Assembly (NCBI GenBank): GCA_964642175.1
Contig: CAZXOK010000002.1
Location: 62,001 to 126,000 of the forward strand
Origin: JANQGG01 sp964642175
GTDB taxonomy: Bacteria > Bacteroidota > Chlorobiia > Chlorobiales > Chloroherpetonaceae
DNA: 64,000 nucleotides
Direction: 5' to 3'
Notes under the pieces: model-generated
The model's input: the letters and a program-made list of their open reading frames with translations, nothing else
What the model was told of the DNA's origin: nothing
Database searches by the model: none
Made by a program: the position numbers and the translations under genes
Part shown: positions 17,043-26,965 of the stretch, piece after piece
Layout: each line of letters starts with the position of its first letter
Position numbering within the stretch: position 1 is the stretch's first letter

Positions 17043-18005
17043 CTAAAAATTACTGAGGCTGTAGCTAAAGCTTAACTCAAAGGTTTCCTGGAGTTGAAGA
17101 CGCTCGGATGCATTTTTTTGAAAAAGCAAATACAACCCGATTTTGGTTTGAAGATAGCTGTTAAGTTTTATGCGCACCAGGTTTCTGGAATCAACATCCC
17201 AGGTATCCAATTGATTGAAGGCTGAAAAAAGTTGAAGCCGGGACTCAAGTCCAACATCTTCCATCAGATCAAGCCCCCAGTTGGCCGAAACCCGGATACC
17301 GGTTTTAAGATCAATTTTTTCAATTTTCTGGGTTTCCGGATCATCGCTGAACTGAGTATAAGTGCTGGTTATAATTTCGCGGAAAGCCAGACCTAAAAAT
17401 GCTTCAAAGTTTTTATGCTCCTGATAAGACATACCAATACTTTGAACCAGGTAGGCCGGATCAAAGAAAGCAGATATCTGGGGCTTGCCTTCGGCATCAT
17501 AATCATATCCGGGCGCGAACTGGGTTTTCAAAGTGGCAACAGCCTCGGGTTTAAATACACTTTGACCATATCGTAAGCGGGTTTCGAAATCCAGGATATC
17601 AGTGGTTTTTCGGATGTTGATACCTTCTGATTTTGATTGGCCAAATTTCAATTCCAGACGGTTTTGCCAAAGGAATTGATCCATCTTGTGAGTGGTATTT
17701 GCATCCAGACCGGTTGTCCAGGCCAGTGAGTTGGTTCCACCTTCAGCCCAGTCTTTAAAGGAAACCTGCACCAAAGAGGCAAATGGCTTTACAGAGTAAG
17801 TAAAGTCCGGGATCGGTTCATGGTTCGTGATCACCCGAATCGTGGTAGCGGTCTGCATAGTGCCATCTTCGGCCACGGACAATGTATCGGTTTTAAGTGT
17901 CTCTTTTTTAACTTCCGATTTTCTAAAATCCTGTGCAAAACAAAGGTTTTGGATAAAGAAAGTCAGAACAAAAAAACTGGCAAGAGTAAAAAGGTAGCGT
18001 TTCAT
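17043..18005 (-). CDS. DUF3078 secreted beta-rich protein
   Basis: 320 residues with a signal peptide (MKRYLFTLASFFVL..., cleavage near CFAQ). The signature of DUF3078 proteins is present: VQVSFKDWAEGGTNSLAW near residue 90, then alternating strands with polar and aromatic residues, ending in a Phe-terminated strand (SFSYSLSNF), as in a small outer-membrane barrel. Function is unknown; the family is widespread in Bacteroidota. It lies between trpS and the HAD gene with gaps of 5-12 bases. Confidence 0.8.
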   Translation of the reverse strand: MKRYLFTLASFFVLTFFIQNLCFAQDFRKSEVKKETLKTDTLSVAEDGTMQTATTIRVITNHEPIPDFTYSVKPFASLVQVSFKDWAEGGTNSLAWTTGLDANTTHKMDQFLWQNRLELKFGQSKSEGINIRKTTDILDFETRLRYGQSVFKPEAVATLKTQFAPGYDYDAEGKPQISAFFDPAYLVQSIGMSYQEHKNFEAFLGLAFREIITSTYTQFSDDPETQKIEKIDLKTGIRVSANWGLDLMEDVGLESRLQLFSAFNQLDTWDVDSRNLVRIKLNSYLQTKIGLYLLFQKNASERLQLQETFELSFSYSLSNF

Positions 18006-18017
18006 AATAATAAAGGG

Positions 18018-19028
18018 TTAAATGCTATCTGAAAGTTTAACTGTTCCTATTGCTGCCCGAATGGTATCGAGTCGTTTTCGGGCAATTGAACGAGCTTTTC
18101 TTGCCCCTTCAAACAAAATCTCCTCAAGTGTGGAGGGATTCTCAATATAATGATTGTACTTGTTACGTTTATCACCAAAGCGTGCTTCAAGAAGCTCGTA
18201 AAGTTCCTGCTTTGCAGTTCCGTATCCTAAACCACCAGCAAGGTAACGTTTGCGCAGATCTTCAATTTGCTCGTCTGAGCCAAAGCGTTTGTAGATGGCA
18301 AACACATTGCACTCATCAGGATTTTTTGGCTCTTCGACGGTTTTGGAATCGGTTTGGATCTGCATCACGCGTTTGCGCAATTTCTTAGCTGTTAAAAACA
18401 GTGGCAACGTGTTGTTATAGTTCTTGCTCATTTTTCGCCCGTCGATACCCGGGATGGTCATCAGGTCTTCCTGGATGAGACCTTCAGGAACCGTGAGCAA
18501 ATCACCATAAGTGTTATTAAAATTTTCAGCAATATCCCGGGTAATCTCAATATGTTGTTTCTGATCCAAGCCGACCGGTACCAGTTTTGTGCCGAACATA
18601 AGAATATCGCTGGCCATCAAAACCGGGTAATTAAATAATCCGGCATTAATGCTATCGTCTGCATCTTTCTGGGCAGCAAGGTTCTGATCTACTGAAGCTT
18701 TGTAGGCATGGGCCCTGTTGAGAAGGCCTTTCGGGGTAAAACAGGATAGAATCCATTGCAATTCAAAGACTTCAGGTACATCGGATTGCCGAAAAAAAGT
18801 CACCTTTTTGTAATCCAATCCAAGGGCAAGCCATGTGGCAGCTACTTCGTAGGATAAGGATTTTAACCGGGCCCCGTCTTTAATGGTTGTCAGGGCATGA
18901 TAGTCGGCAATAAAATAAAATGCAGTATAATTTTTAGCCAATTCGAGAGCCGGCAGAATGGCGCCAAAATAATTCCCGATATGTGGCGTTCCGGTAGGCT
19001 TTATTCCGGTAAGAGCAATTTTACTCAT
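18018..19028 (-). CDS. trpS: Tryptophanyl-tRNA synthetase
   Basis: 336 residues, the bacterial TrpRS length. The class I signatures are present: TGIKPTGTPHIGNYFGA carries the HIGH equivalent (His16-Ile-Gly-Asn19), and GRKMSKNYNN is the KMSKS equivalent, with Asn as the last residue as often seen in this subgroup. The central ASDILMFGTKLVPVGLDQKQH is the tryptophan-pocket region. It charges tRNA-Trp in the cytosol and lies in the minus-strand housekeeping run. Confidence 0.96.
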   Translation of the reverse strand: MSKIALTGIKPTGTPHIGNYFGAILPALELAKNYTAFYFIADYHALTTIKDGARLKSLSYEVAATWLALGLDYKKVTFFRQSDVPEVFELQWILSCFTPKGLLNRAHAYKASVDQNLAAQKDADDSINAGLFNYPVLMASDILMFGTKLVPVGLDQKQHIEITRDIAENFNNTYGDLLTVPEGLIQEDLMTIPGIDGRKMSKNYNNTLPLFLTAKKLRKRVMQIQTDSKTVEEPKNPDECNVFAIYKRFGSDEQIEDLRKRYLAGGLGYGTAKQELYELLEARFGDKRNKYNHYIENPSTLEEILFEGARKARSIARKRLDTIRAAIGTVKLSDSI

Positions 19029-19122
19029 GTTTTTTTTGATCAGGCAACAATGGATTGCTCAGGGCAGTGCCAAGCAATTCAAAAATAGTTTAAGCTGTAA
19101 GATACAAACTTTCTGTGAGGTT

Positions 19123-19974
19123 TCAGGAACAGTGATCGCGGCTCCAATGAAATTTTGCACGTAAAACATCGTAATAACTGCGGTTTTGATTTCGCATGAG
19201 ATTTACGGTATGGGGCGATTTGCATATTTTTATCCGATCGGCCGGAGTGAGTTTATGGACAATTAAGCCGTCGCAATTTAAAATGAAACGATCATCAGAG
19301 GTTTCCACGGCTACTTCAATGGTTTTTTCATCACTGACTATAATCGGGCGAACCGTAAGCACATGCGGACAAATGGGCGTGATAACAAAAACGTGCGATT
19401 TTGGAAAGATTATCGGGCCACCGGCCGACATGGAATAAGCCGTTGAACCGGTTGATGTGGCAATAATTATACCATCGGAGCGGTAGGATGTGACCAGATT
19501 ACCATCAATACTAAGGGTGATATTCGGAATTCTAGGGTAGCTCCCTTTTTCAATCACCACATCATTAAGCGCATTCATTTTGTTTAGTTTGCCGTTTTGA
19601 TATACACTCACTTCGAACTGGGTCCTGTTTTCAAGGGTAAAGTTACCATCCACGAAATTTTTTATAGCTTCGTACATTTCAGCTTCACTGAACTCTGCCA
19701 AAAAGCCAAGGGTGCCCAGGTTTATCCCAATGATGGGTTTGGAATTGGCATAATGGGTGACACGTAAAAGTGTGCCATCCCCACCCAGCGATACAAACGC
19801 ATCGCACACAGAGGCCATATCTTCAATACCAAGTGAAGACGTTTCCCCAAGGTGTCGGGCCGAATCGGTTTCAAGTACAAAATCTATTTTATTGAACTTT
19901 AACCATTTGATAAGGTTGATTGAAGCAGAAATGGCTTTTTCACGATTGGTATTAACTATGACACCAAATTTCAT
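19123..19974 (-). CDS. nadK: NAD kinase
   Basis: 283 residues. It phosphorylates NAD to NADP. Family motifs are intact: GGDGTLL with the catalytic Asp66, NLGTLGFLAEF, and TGSTAYSMSAGGPI. The start codon overlaps the tyrA stop as ATGA, indicating translational coupling. There is a 94-base gap to trpS downstream. Confidence 0.97.
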   Translation of the reverse strand: MKFGVIVNTNREKAISASINLIKWLKFNKIDFVLETDSARHLGETSSLGIEDMASVCDAFVSLGGDGTLLRVTHYANSKPIIGINLGTLGFLAEFSEAEMYEAIKNFVDGNFTLENRTQFEVSVYQNGKLNKMNALNDVVIEKGSYPRIPNITLSIDGNLVTSYRSDGIIIATSTGSTAYSMSAGGPIIFPKSHVFVITPICPHVLTVRPIIVSDEKTIEVAVETSDDRFILNCDGLIVHKLTPADRIKICKSPHTVNLMRNQNRSYYDVLRAKFHWSRDHCS

Positions 19975-20828
19975 AATGAGTGCAGGGTTTTTAATGATTG
20001 ATAATTTCTATTGGCAGATTCAAATTGTGTTTGAATCAGGGTATAATCATCGTTAGCTAAAGCGTTTCTGAGGTCAGTGAGTGTTTGGTTATAGCTATCC
20101 AATGCGTTGAGAATGTCCTGTTTATTGGTGATTAAAATCTCAGTCCAAATATGCCAGGGGCTTCCGGCAAGTCTGGACATATCAATCAATCCCGTCCCGC
20201 TTAAGGGTAGATGCTCCTGGCAATTATTAATAAGCAGGGTTGAAAGCAATTGCGGCAAATGGCTGATTTGGGCAAAAATGGCATCATGTTCGGCTGGTGA
20301 GAGACAAAATGCCTTACCGCCGATCAATTCGATCAAAGTTTTTAATGCTTGAACCTGGTTGGATTCCTGTTCCAGGTTACCGGGGCATATAATAAAAGGT
20401 TTGCCGGAAAATAACTCAGGATCGCTGTTTAGATATCCGGAGCGCTCACTACCGGCAATCGGGTGCATACCGATAAAATTTATATTCTCTTCTGCGGCCG
20501 TCCGGCTTATAACCTGCTTGGTGCTTGAGGCATCCACAACCAGGGTGCTTTTTCCCAAAAATCGCTTGATTTTCTTAAGCAACTTTACATTTTCCTGAAC
20601 CGGAGCACATAAAATCAACAGGTCGGTATTGCAAAGGTATTTGAAATTGGTCTCATAACAATCGATGCCGTAGCTGAGAATCTCTTTCTTTTCTTTGGCC
20701 TTAAAATTGTGGTCGTATCCAAGTATGGTGAGCCGGGGTGTGTTTTTTTTACAACAGGTGTGAATAGCACGTGCCAGTGATGCACCGATTAATCCCAAGC
20801 CAATAATTGATATGCGTTTGAACTTCAT
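19971..20828 (-). CDS. tyrA: Prephenate dehydrogenase
   Basis: 285 residues. It oxidises prephenate to 4-hydroxyphenylpyruvate for tyrosine synthesis. The N-terminal Rossmann fold has GLGLIG (residues 10-15). Conserved family segments follow: VDASSTK, GMHPIAGSERSGY and HDAIFAQISHLPQLLS, the last being the helical domain's substrate histidine region. There is no chorismate mutase or ACT domain, so it is the short monofunctional form. Its stop overlaps the nadK start. Confidence 0.93.
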   Translation of the reverse strand: MKFKRISIIGLGLIGASLARAIHTCCKKNTPRLTILGYDHNFKAKEKKEILSYGIDCYETNFKYLCNTDLLILCAPVQENVKLLKKIKRFLGKSTLVVDASSTKQVISRTAAEENINFIGMHPIAGSERSGYLNSDPELFSGKPFIICPGNLEQESNQVQALKTLIELIGGKAFCLSPAEHDAIFAQISHLPQLLSTLLINNCQEHLPLSGTGLIDMSRLAGSPWHIWTEILITNKQDILNALDSYNQTLTDLRNALANDDYTLIQTQFESANRNYQSLKTLHSL

Positions 20829-20846
20829 AGCGTATATGGGCTTCGA

Positions 20847-21440
20847 TCAGGATTGTACAACCGGACTTGTACGACTGCCGGGTTTGATGAGTGGTTTCTT
20901 TTCCTCGCATAGCGGGCAACTGTCTGGTTCATGCATCACGACTTCCATCGGTAACAGGCAATGCTGATCCTCGGCAAGTTTCACTTTGCCGTTGCTTCGA
21001 TCCACAATACAAGCCACACCGCAAACTTCAGCACCATGCTCCTTTACAATGTCGATAACTTCTTTAACCGAGCCACCGGTTGTGATCACATCTTCAACTA
21101 CCAGGACTTTTTCGCCTTTTTTCAGCTCAAATCCCCTTCGAAGCATCATCTGGCCCTCTTTTCGTTCGGCAAAAATAGTCTTCACATTTAACTGACGACC
21201 AACTTCAGTGCCAACCACCACACCACCGATAGCAGGTGAAATAACCACATCAATACCTTTGGTTTTAAAGTGATCGGAAATGTCCCAACACAGCAATGTT
21301 AAAAACTCCGGGTATTGCAACACTTTGGCACATTGAAAATAGTTTGGGCTGTGCTTGCCGGAAGTTAGAATAAAGTGCCCCTGAAGCAAGGCTTCCGAGC
21401 GCTCGAACAGGTTTAGAATTTCCTTGTGCGAAAGTGCCAT
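20847..21440 (-). CDS. pyrE: Orotate phosphoribosyltransferase
   Basis: 197 residues. It transfers the ribose-phosphate of PRPP to orotate in pyrimidine synthesis. The PRPP-binding motif is VLVVEDVITTGGSV (residues 112-125, Asp117). FAERKEGQMMLRRGF is the flexible catalytic loop, and SGKHSPNYFQ near residue 30 is the substrate loop. The C-terminus (about 165-197) adds CPLCEEKKPL, a single CxxC that may bind a metal, beyond the usual core. It is followed by tyrA after 18 bases. Confidence 0.95.
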   Translation of the reverse strand: MALSHKEILNLFERSEALLQGHFILTSGKHSPNYFQCAKVLQYPEFLTLLCWDISDHFKTKGIDVVISPAIGGVVVGTEVGRQLNVKTIFAERKEGQMMLRRGFELKKGEKVLVVEDVITTGGSVKEVIDIVKEHGAEVCGVACIVDRSNGKVKLAEDQHCLLPMEVVMHEPDSCPLCEEKKPLIKPGSRTSPVVQS

Positions 21441-21501
21441 AAGATTGAATATAAAAGGTTACCCCGAGTTGATGCCAAAAGAGTAAGCTAAAAATCTATG
21501 G

Positions 21502-23607
21502 CTAAAAGGGCAAATCATCCGGGTCAATTTTTCCGCTTTCCGGTTGATTTTTATCGGATAATTGGTTTATTGGTCCGGGTTTGGGCAGAGATGGCTCTCT
21601 ACCTGATGCCGTTTCCTGGATCAGCAGCAAACGATCGAATAAATGCTCAGGTAATTTGCTGATAAACCGTGAAGGATTGCTCATGAAATTTTCATCTCCG
21701 CGTTGTTTTTGAACAATGGGGTAAGAAATATACAATTCGCGTTTTGCCCGAGTCAGAGCCACGTAAAGCAAGCGTAATTCTTCATCCAGTTGGTCATGAT
21801 CCAAAACCGCATATCGCGATGGGATAATGCCATCCAACGTGTTGATCAAAAAAACCGTGTGCCATTCCAGGCCCTTGGCTGAGTGTATGGTAGAAAGCAC
21901 AACCGGATCTTCATCCTTATGGGTGCCAAGTGTTTCCACTGCGGTCAGATCCATCGGGTCTAAGGCCAGGTCGGAGAGTAATTCGTTAAGAGATGTGTAA
22001 TTTTGGACGATATTCAGAAAATTTTCCAGATCCTTTTCCCGCTTGGGATAATCATCCACATATTTTGATTTTAACAGGGCGTGATAGTAGCCATAAACCG
22101 AATCAGCCATGGCTGGCAACGTGTTATCGGGCTGACTGAGGGTATCAAAAAGAGCACTCAATGCTCTCAATGAAGTAACATACTTCGAAGAGACTTTTGC
22201 TTCTGTAAGCTTATAAGGGGTGTTGCTTGCTTTAATCCAATTCATTAAAGAAGACGCCGTTTTGGGGCCTATCCCATCCAGAAGCTGCAAAATTCTGTTC
22301 CAGCTGATCATATCATTGGGGTTGCTGTATACCCGTAAATATGCCATAAAATCCTTAACATGGGCAGCTTCAACCACTTTCTGGCCACCATATTTCACAT
22401 AAGGGATATTGGCTTTGCTAAGCTCAACTTCCAACCGGTAAGAGTCGCGGCTGTTGCGCATTAAAACCGAAATATCTCTTAATGCCACCCCTTCTTCGCG
22501 CAGCTCAAGCATTCGTTGAACAACAAACTGGGATTGAAAAGCCTCATCCGGCGCAGATACAATTGCCGGAAGTTCACAAGGCACATTCTGGTGGCTCAGC
22601 AGCAGTTTTGAAAATTTTTCTTTGGCCTGGTTGATCAGAAAATTACTCAGATCAAGGATTTTTTGCGTGCTGCGGTAATTGGTCTCCAGTTTTACAATAA
22701 GACAATCTTTGAATTGCGTGGGAAAATCCAGGATATTTTTGTAATTGGCTCCCCTGAATGAATAAATGGACTGGGCATCATCGCCAACAACCATCAGGTT
22801 TTGATGGACTTTAGCCAATTCTTTGACAAGCTTTGCCTGTATCAGGTTCGTGTCCTGATACTCATCAACCATGATGTAGCGTAATTGGGAAGAGATCCGG
22901 TGAGCTAAATCCGGGTAATCGTTCAACAGCCGAAACAGCTCGTTGAGCAGATCATCAAAATCCAGTAAGTGATTTTTAAGCTTGTAACGTTTGAAAGCGT
23001 CTTGCAGGGTTTCAATGTCCTGGGCAAACTCCAGAAAATGAGGGTATGAGCTATCCAGGATGATCTCGATAGGAAGCTCTTTATTGATGCTGGCACTGAT
23101 AATACTCAGAAGGGTCTTTTTTTTGGGGAAGCGCTTCTCTTTTTTGTTAAATCCCAGCTCGGTGCGAACCAAGTCGATGACTTCAGCCGCATCGGATTGA
23201 TCCAGCAAGGTGAACTGTTCGTTCAGTCCGATTTGAGCAGCGTATTGCCGGAGTATTTTGTGGGCAAATCCATGAAATGTTCCCCCCTGGATCATGGCAC
23301 ATCGGGCATCACCTAATGTGGCAGCGCGTGTCATCATTTCCTGGGCAGCCCTTCGGGTAAAGGTCAAGAGTAGAATAGAAGAAGCCTCCACGCCCAATTC
23401 AACCAGATAACTCACCCGGTATGTGAGTGTCTTGGTTTTACCTGTACCTGCTCCGGCTATCACAAGCAGGTATCCCTCAGTAGTAGTAACAGCCTGCAAC
23501 TGCTCAGGATTTAAACTCGAGATATAGGGCTCTAAATTAACCCCGCTTTGGCTCAGGGTTGAATTTGGGCTATCTTGCGTTTTTATAATATATTTTCGTG
23601 TTCCCAT
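21502..23607 (-). CDS. UvrD/PcrA-type superfamily 1 DNA helicase
   Basis: 701 residues with the superfamily 1A motifs: the Q motif LNPEQLQAV, Walker A AGAGTGKT (Lys57), LLTFTRRAAQEM (Ia), VDEYQDTN (II), VVGDDAQSIYSFRGA (III), LETNYRSTQKI (IV), TIHSAKGLEW (V) and LLYVALTRAKREL (VI). It is an ATP-driven 3'-5' helicase for repair or replication-fork maintenance. It lacks any nuclease domain, so it is not AddA or RecB. The acidic C-terminal tail (KIDPDDLPF) is the kind of end that can contact partners. It is the first gene of the minus-strand run and diverges from the YD-repeat gene with 25 bases between them. Confidence 0.93.
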   Translation of the reverse strand: MGTRKYIIKTQDSPNSTLSQSGVNLEPYISSLNPEQLQAVTTTEGYLLVIAGAGTGKTKTLTYRVSYLVELGVEASSILLLTFTRRAAQEMMTRAATLGDARCAMIQGGTFHGFAHKILRQYAAQIGLNEQFTLLDQSDAAEVIDLVRTELGFNKKEKRFPKKKTLLSIISASINKELPIEIILDSSYPHFLEFAQDIETLQDAFKRYKLKNHLLDFDDLLNELFRLLNDYPDLAHRISSQLRYIMVDEYQDTNLIQAKLVKELAKVHQNLMVVGDDAQSIYSFRGANYKNILDFPTQFKDCLIVKLETNYRSTQKILDLSNFLINQAKEKFSKLLLSHQNVPCELPAIVSAPDEAFQSQFVVQRMLELREEGVALRDISVLMRNSRDSYRLEVELSKANIPYVKYGGQKVVEAAHVKDFMAYLRVYSNPNDMISWNRILQLLDGIGPKTASSLMNWIKASNTPYKLTEAKVSSKYVTSLRALSALFDTLSQPDNTLPAMADSVYGYYHALLKSKYVDDYPKREKDLENFLNIVQNYTSLNELLSDLALDPMDLTAVETLGTHKDEDPVVLSTIHSAKGLEWHTVFLINTLDGIIPSRYAVLDHDQLDEELRLLYVALTRAKRELYISYPIVQKQRGDENFMSNPSRFISKLPEHLFDRLLLIQETASGREPSLPKPGPINQLSDKNQPESGKIDPDDLPF

Positions 23608-23632
23608 TAATTAAGCCCTTTGTAAATCTCTG

Positions 23633-24943
23633 ATGAGAAGAAGTATAACATGTCTTCAGGAGCAAGTGCGCATTAAAATCAAGAAAAACCTGATCAGGTT
23701 ATGCTGGATGTTTGTCTGTTGTATGCTGATACAACTATCAGCACAGAGCCAGGCCGAATCCAAGGAAAAAGTTGTTTATGCCAGGCAAGCGATCCGTTTA
23801 CAAGGTGATCAATACACTTACAAGTTTCCAATCCCATCCTCCCAGGTTCCTAAAGTTTATTATAGTTATAAATTTGTTTTTGATGAACTGGAGCAACATA
23901 AATCTCTCCCGTTAAGCATATCCTATTTGTATAAAGGGAATCTTGAAAGCGGATTTAATAGCTTGAATGCAGCACAGCTGCAATTTCGTTATAACGCCAA
24001 AAAGCAGTTGATTGAAAAGATATCGTTTGATCACCACAAGAAGGTAATTGCCAGAAAAAAGTTTGTTTATACAAAAGACAAGCTGGCTGAAGAAAGACAT
24101 TATACCGCCCAAAACAAATTAAACGAGATCATCCGCTACAAATACAATGCTAAAGGAAATCTCCTGGAGCGCTCATTTCGTAATGCAAAAGGACGTCTGA
24201 CAGATAATCGATTAGGGTACGCCCGCCGGATCTTTTCTTATAACAAAGCGCAACAGGTGACCGAGGAAGTGGTGAAAAAAGCCAGTGGTACAACCATGAG
24301 AAAAATGGTATATCGTTATAATGACCAGGATCAAAAGATTGAAACCATCATCAAGGACAATAGCGGTCAGGTTACCGAGCGATTGCAGTTTAAGTATTCT
24401 TCTAATGGAAATATCGCTGAGAAAATCACTCTCAACAATTTCAGATATGTTAAGCAGCGTCTGCTTTACAAGTATGATAACCAGGGCCTGATTGTTGAGG
24501 AGCGAACTCTGGATGGCAATAATGATTTGCTTGGTGATATGTTTGATGTGGCTGTTGTAAAACGTAAGTATGGCCAGTCGCAGAATATTATTGAAGAAAA
24601 ACGTTACAACAGTAATAATACCCTTAAAAGCCATGTCTGGTTCGACCCTTATGAACAATTATTAAAACGCCAGGAATACAATCGAAAGCAACAGTTGTCG
24701 TTAGTTATCGAACGCTCTTACGACTCTTTCGGTAATTTACAGGAAGAGAACAAATTTAAGGTAACCCTGAAAAACAAGAAACGCGTGTTGGCAGAGCGAA
24801 AGACTTACAAGCAGGGTCAAATGGATTTTATGGCTCAGTACAACAAATTTGGCCGCATAGAACGTGAGAAACATTACAGGAATGGCCGGTTAGAGAAGAC
24901 AAGGTATTTTAACCGACAAGGTAAGCTTATCAAGGAAGAGTAA
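23633..24943 (+). CDS. Secreted YD/RHS-repeat-like protein of unknown function
   Basis: 436 residues from the ATG at 23633. A GTG at 23666 preceded by AGGAG would give 425 residues and may be the true start. A signal-like segment (LIRLCWMFVCCMLIQLSAQSQA) precedes a mature region made of about fifteen short tandem units of the type Y-x-Y-N-x-x-G-x-L-x-E (YKYNAKGNLLER, YRYNDQDQKIET, YKYDNQGLIVEE, YDSFGNLQEENK, YNKFGRIEREK). These resemble YD/RHS repeats but are shorter and very Lys/Arg-rich, and there is no RHS core or toxin tip. It is probably an extended beta-structure at the cell surface; I do not recognise a function. It stands alone, just before the glycan region. Confidence 0.65.
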   Translation: MRRSITCLQEQVRIKIKKNLIRLCWMFVCCMLIQLSAQSQAESKEKVVYARQAIRLQGDQYTYKFPIPSSQVPKVYYSYKFVFDELEQHKSLPLSISYLYKGNLESGFNSLNAAQLQFRYNAKKQLIEKISFDHHKKVIARKKFVYTKDKLAEERHYTAQNKLNEIIRYKYNAKGNLLERSFRNAKGRLTDNRLGYARRIFSYNKAQQVTEEVVKKASGTTMRKMVYRYNDQDQKIETIIKDNSGQVTERLQFKYSSNGNIAEKITLNNFRYVKQRLLYKYDNQGLIVEERTLDGNNDLLGDMFDVAVVKRKYGQSQNIIEEKRYNSNNTLKSHVWFDPYEQLLKRQEYNRKQQLSLVIERSYDSFGNLQEENKFKVTLKNKKRVLAERKTYKQGQMDFMAQYNKFGRIEREKHYRNGRLEKTRYFNRQGKLIKEE

Positions 24944-24999
24944 TATCGGGTTCAGGTCTACTTACTCCGCATAATGTTTTTTTATCAAAACACACCTAA

Positions 25000-26313
25000 G
25001 TGCTCAAACAAAAAATTGAAAACATACTGGCTCATCCGGGGTTTTTGAAGTACTTCAAAAACACATCATGGCTATTGGCTGAAAAAGTCATACGCATGGT
25101 TGTAGGGCTTTTTGTGGGTATTTGGGTGGCGAGGTATTTAGGGCCGGAGCAATTTGGGTTGTTGAATTACGTGCAGAGTTTTGTGGGGTTGTTTTTGGCG
25201 TTTTCTACCTTAGGGCTTGATGGTATCGTTGTAAGAGAGCTGGTTAAAAAAAGTGATTCTCAAGAAAACATCCTGGGCTCAACCTTTATACTAAAATTGC
25301 AGGGTTCACTTCTTATGATAGTCGCAGTGGCAATTTCAATTCATTTTACATCGAATGATGCTTACACTAATGGATTGGTATTTATAATTGCTTCCGGTGT
25401 ATTGTTCCAAAGCTTTAACGTGATTGATTTTTTTTTTCAAAGCGAGGCATTAAACCGGTACGTGGTTTATGCCAATGTGCTTAGCTTATTTGTCTCATCA
25501 GTTTTAAAAATTGTCCTGATCTTTCAAAATGCACCACTTGTTGCATTTGCTTGGGTCATATTTTTTGATTACCTGGTATTGGCGTTAGGATTAATCTATT
25601 TTTTTTCAGTTTCCAAATCACTTTTTTCCTGGAAATTTTCACAAACTACGGCCGGCAATCTTTTAAAAGACAGTTGGCCGTTAATTTTTAGTGGTGTGGT
25701 TCTTATGATACAAGCCAGGATAGATCAGGTGATGTTAAAAGAAATGATTGGTAATGATGCGGTTGGGTATTACAGTGTGGCTTTAAGGCTTATTGAATCG
25801 GCTGCATTTGTGCCATTAATCCTGAGAAAATCGCTTTTCCCATCAATTATATCGATTAAATCAACAACTGATCACCATTATTACGACAGGTTGTTAAATT
25901 ATTACCGTTTAAATTTCTTTGCTTTTTTATTGGTAGCCACACCAATTTTTATTTGGGCTGAGCCAATTATTCTCATTTTATTTGGATCAGCGTACAGTGC
26001 TTCGGGGATATTGCTGGCATTAATGGCCATTAGGCTGTTCTTTACGAATATGGGGGTAGCTAAAAATGCTTATTTAACAGCAGAGAATAAACAACTGTAT
26101 TCTTTAGTTACCATGATAGCCGGAACGATAACAAATATCAGTTTAAATTTGTATCTCATCCCTGATTATGGTCCAAAAGGAGCTATAGTTGCAACCATAG
26201 GTTCATTTTTTGTCACCATATTTGTTGTTGATCTTTTCAACAAATCGATGCATAAAAATTTAGCATTGATGGTTAAAGCAATATTTACATTTTACCAGTT
26301 AAAAATAAGATAA
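25000..26313 (+). CDS. Wzx-type oligosaccharide flippase
   Basis: 437 residues from a GTG start, with about twelve hydrophobic segments and the typical N-terminus of the family (SWLLAEKVIRMVVGLFVGIWVARYLGPEQFGLLNY). MOP/MATE-like flippases of this family move lipid-linked oligosaccharide repeat units across the inner membrane for capsule, O-antigen or exopolysaccharide. It is the first gene of the forward glycan arm (25.0-31.6 kb). The following genes are packed with gaps of five bases or fewer, or overlap, except for 29 bases before the gene at 29430. Confidence 0.9.
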   Translation: MLKQKIENILAHPGFLKYFKNTSWLLAEKVIRMVVGLFVGIWVARYLGPEQFGLLNYVQSFVGLFLAFSTLGLDGIVVRELVKKSDSQENILGSTFILKLQGSLLMIVAVAISIHFTSNDAYTNGLVFIIASGVLFQSFNVIDFFFQSEALNRYVVYANVLSLFVSSVLKIVLIFQNAPLVAFAWVIFFDYLVLALGLIYFFSVSKSLFSWKFSQTTAGNLLKDSWPLIFSGVVLMIQARIDQVMLKEMIGNDAVGYYSVALRLIESAAFVPLILRKSLFPSIISIKSTTDHHYYDRLLNYYRLNFFAFLLVATPIFIWAEPIILILFGSAYSASGILLALMAIRLFFTNMGVAKNAYLTAENKQLYSLVTMIAGTITNISLNLYLIPDYGPKGAIVATIGSFFVTIFVVDLFNKSMHKNLALMVKAIFTFYQLKIR

Positions 26314-26317
26314 AGCT

Positions 26318-26965
26318 ATGGGTGTAAATCAGTTTGGTATTCCCAAAGAAGAAGTCAGGTTTTTAAAAAGCTTATATAATTTAGATGTTTTTGTGGAGGG
26401 CGGTACATACAAAGGCGGGACTGCTAAAGAAATGAGCCGATTATTTGATCATGTAATTACCATTGAAAATTCAAAAGAAATGTATGAGCAGGCTAAAATA
26501 AATTTAGCACAGTACGACAACATCACCCTAATTAAGGGGGATACCCGAACCGCATTGCCAGAAATTATCAAAGAGCATAGCCAAATTCTTTATTGGCTGG
26601 ATTCACATTGGAGCGGTGGAGAAACCTATGGCAAAGAAGATGAATGTCCCTTGATTGAGGAACTCGACCTGATTTTCAATCAGGGAGGTTCACCGGTTAT
26701 CCTGATAGATGATGCAAGATTGTTTCTTTCCCCACCACCAAAACCGCATGATCTGAACCAATGGCCTACTCTTCTGGATATAATGGATTTTCTTCCAAAA
26801 GGCTGGGATGTCCTGGAAAATGAAGATGTACTTTATGTTTTAGATAAAGATAAAAGCCGGAATTTCAGAGAGTTTTTGCAACAACAGATTACCAAACGAT
26901 ATGAGTTACAAAGTAGCAGAAGTTTGTTAAAAAAAATTGTTCAAAAGTTAGGGTTGTGTGGATGA
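26318..26965 (+). CDS. SAM-dependent methyltransferase-like protein of the glycan cluster
   Basis: 215 residues with a Rossmann-like start: DVFVEGGTYKGGTAKEM resembles a SAM-binding loop and VITIENSKEM a second acidic strand. ILYWLDSHWSGG with a following CPLIEEL matches a group of small methyltransferase-like proteins often found in polysaccharide loci. I cannot name the acceptor; a sugar hydroxyl is likely from context. It starts five bases after the flippase and its stop overlaps the next start as ATGA. Confidence 0.6.
   Translation: MGVNQFGIPKEEVRFLKSLYNLDVFVEGGTYKGGTAKEMSRLFDHVITIENSKEMYEQAKINLAQYDNITLIKGDTRTALPEIIKEHSQILYWLDSHWSGGETYGKEDECPLIEELDLIFNQGGSPVILIDDARLFLSPPPKPHDLNQWPTLLDIMDFLPKGWDVLENEDVLYVLDKDKSRNFREFLQQQITKRYELQSSRSLLKKIVQKLGLCG

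Noticed and set aside
24212..24658. 148-codon minus-strand frame rich in Ile and Phe
   Set aside because: It is antisense to the YD-repeat gene; its composition reflects the Lys/Asn/Tyr-rich codons of that gene.
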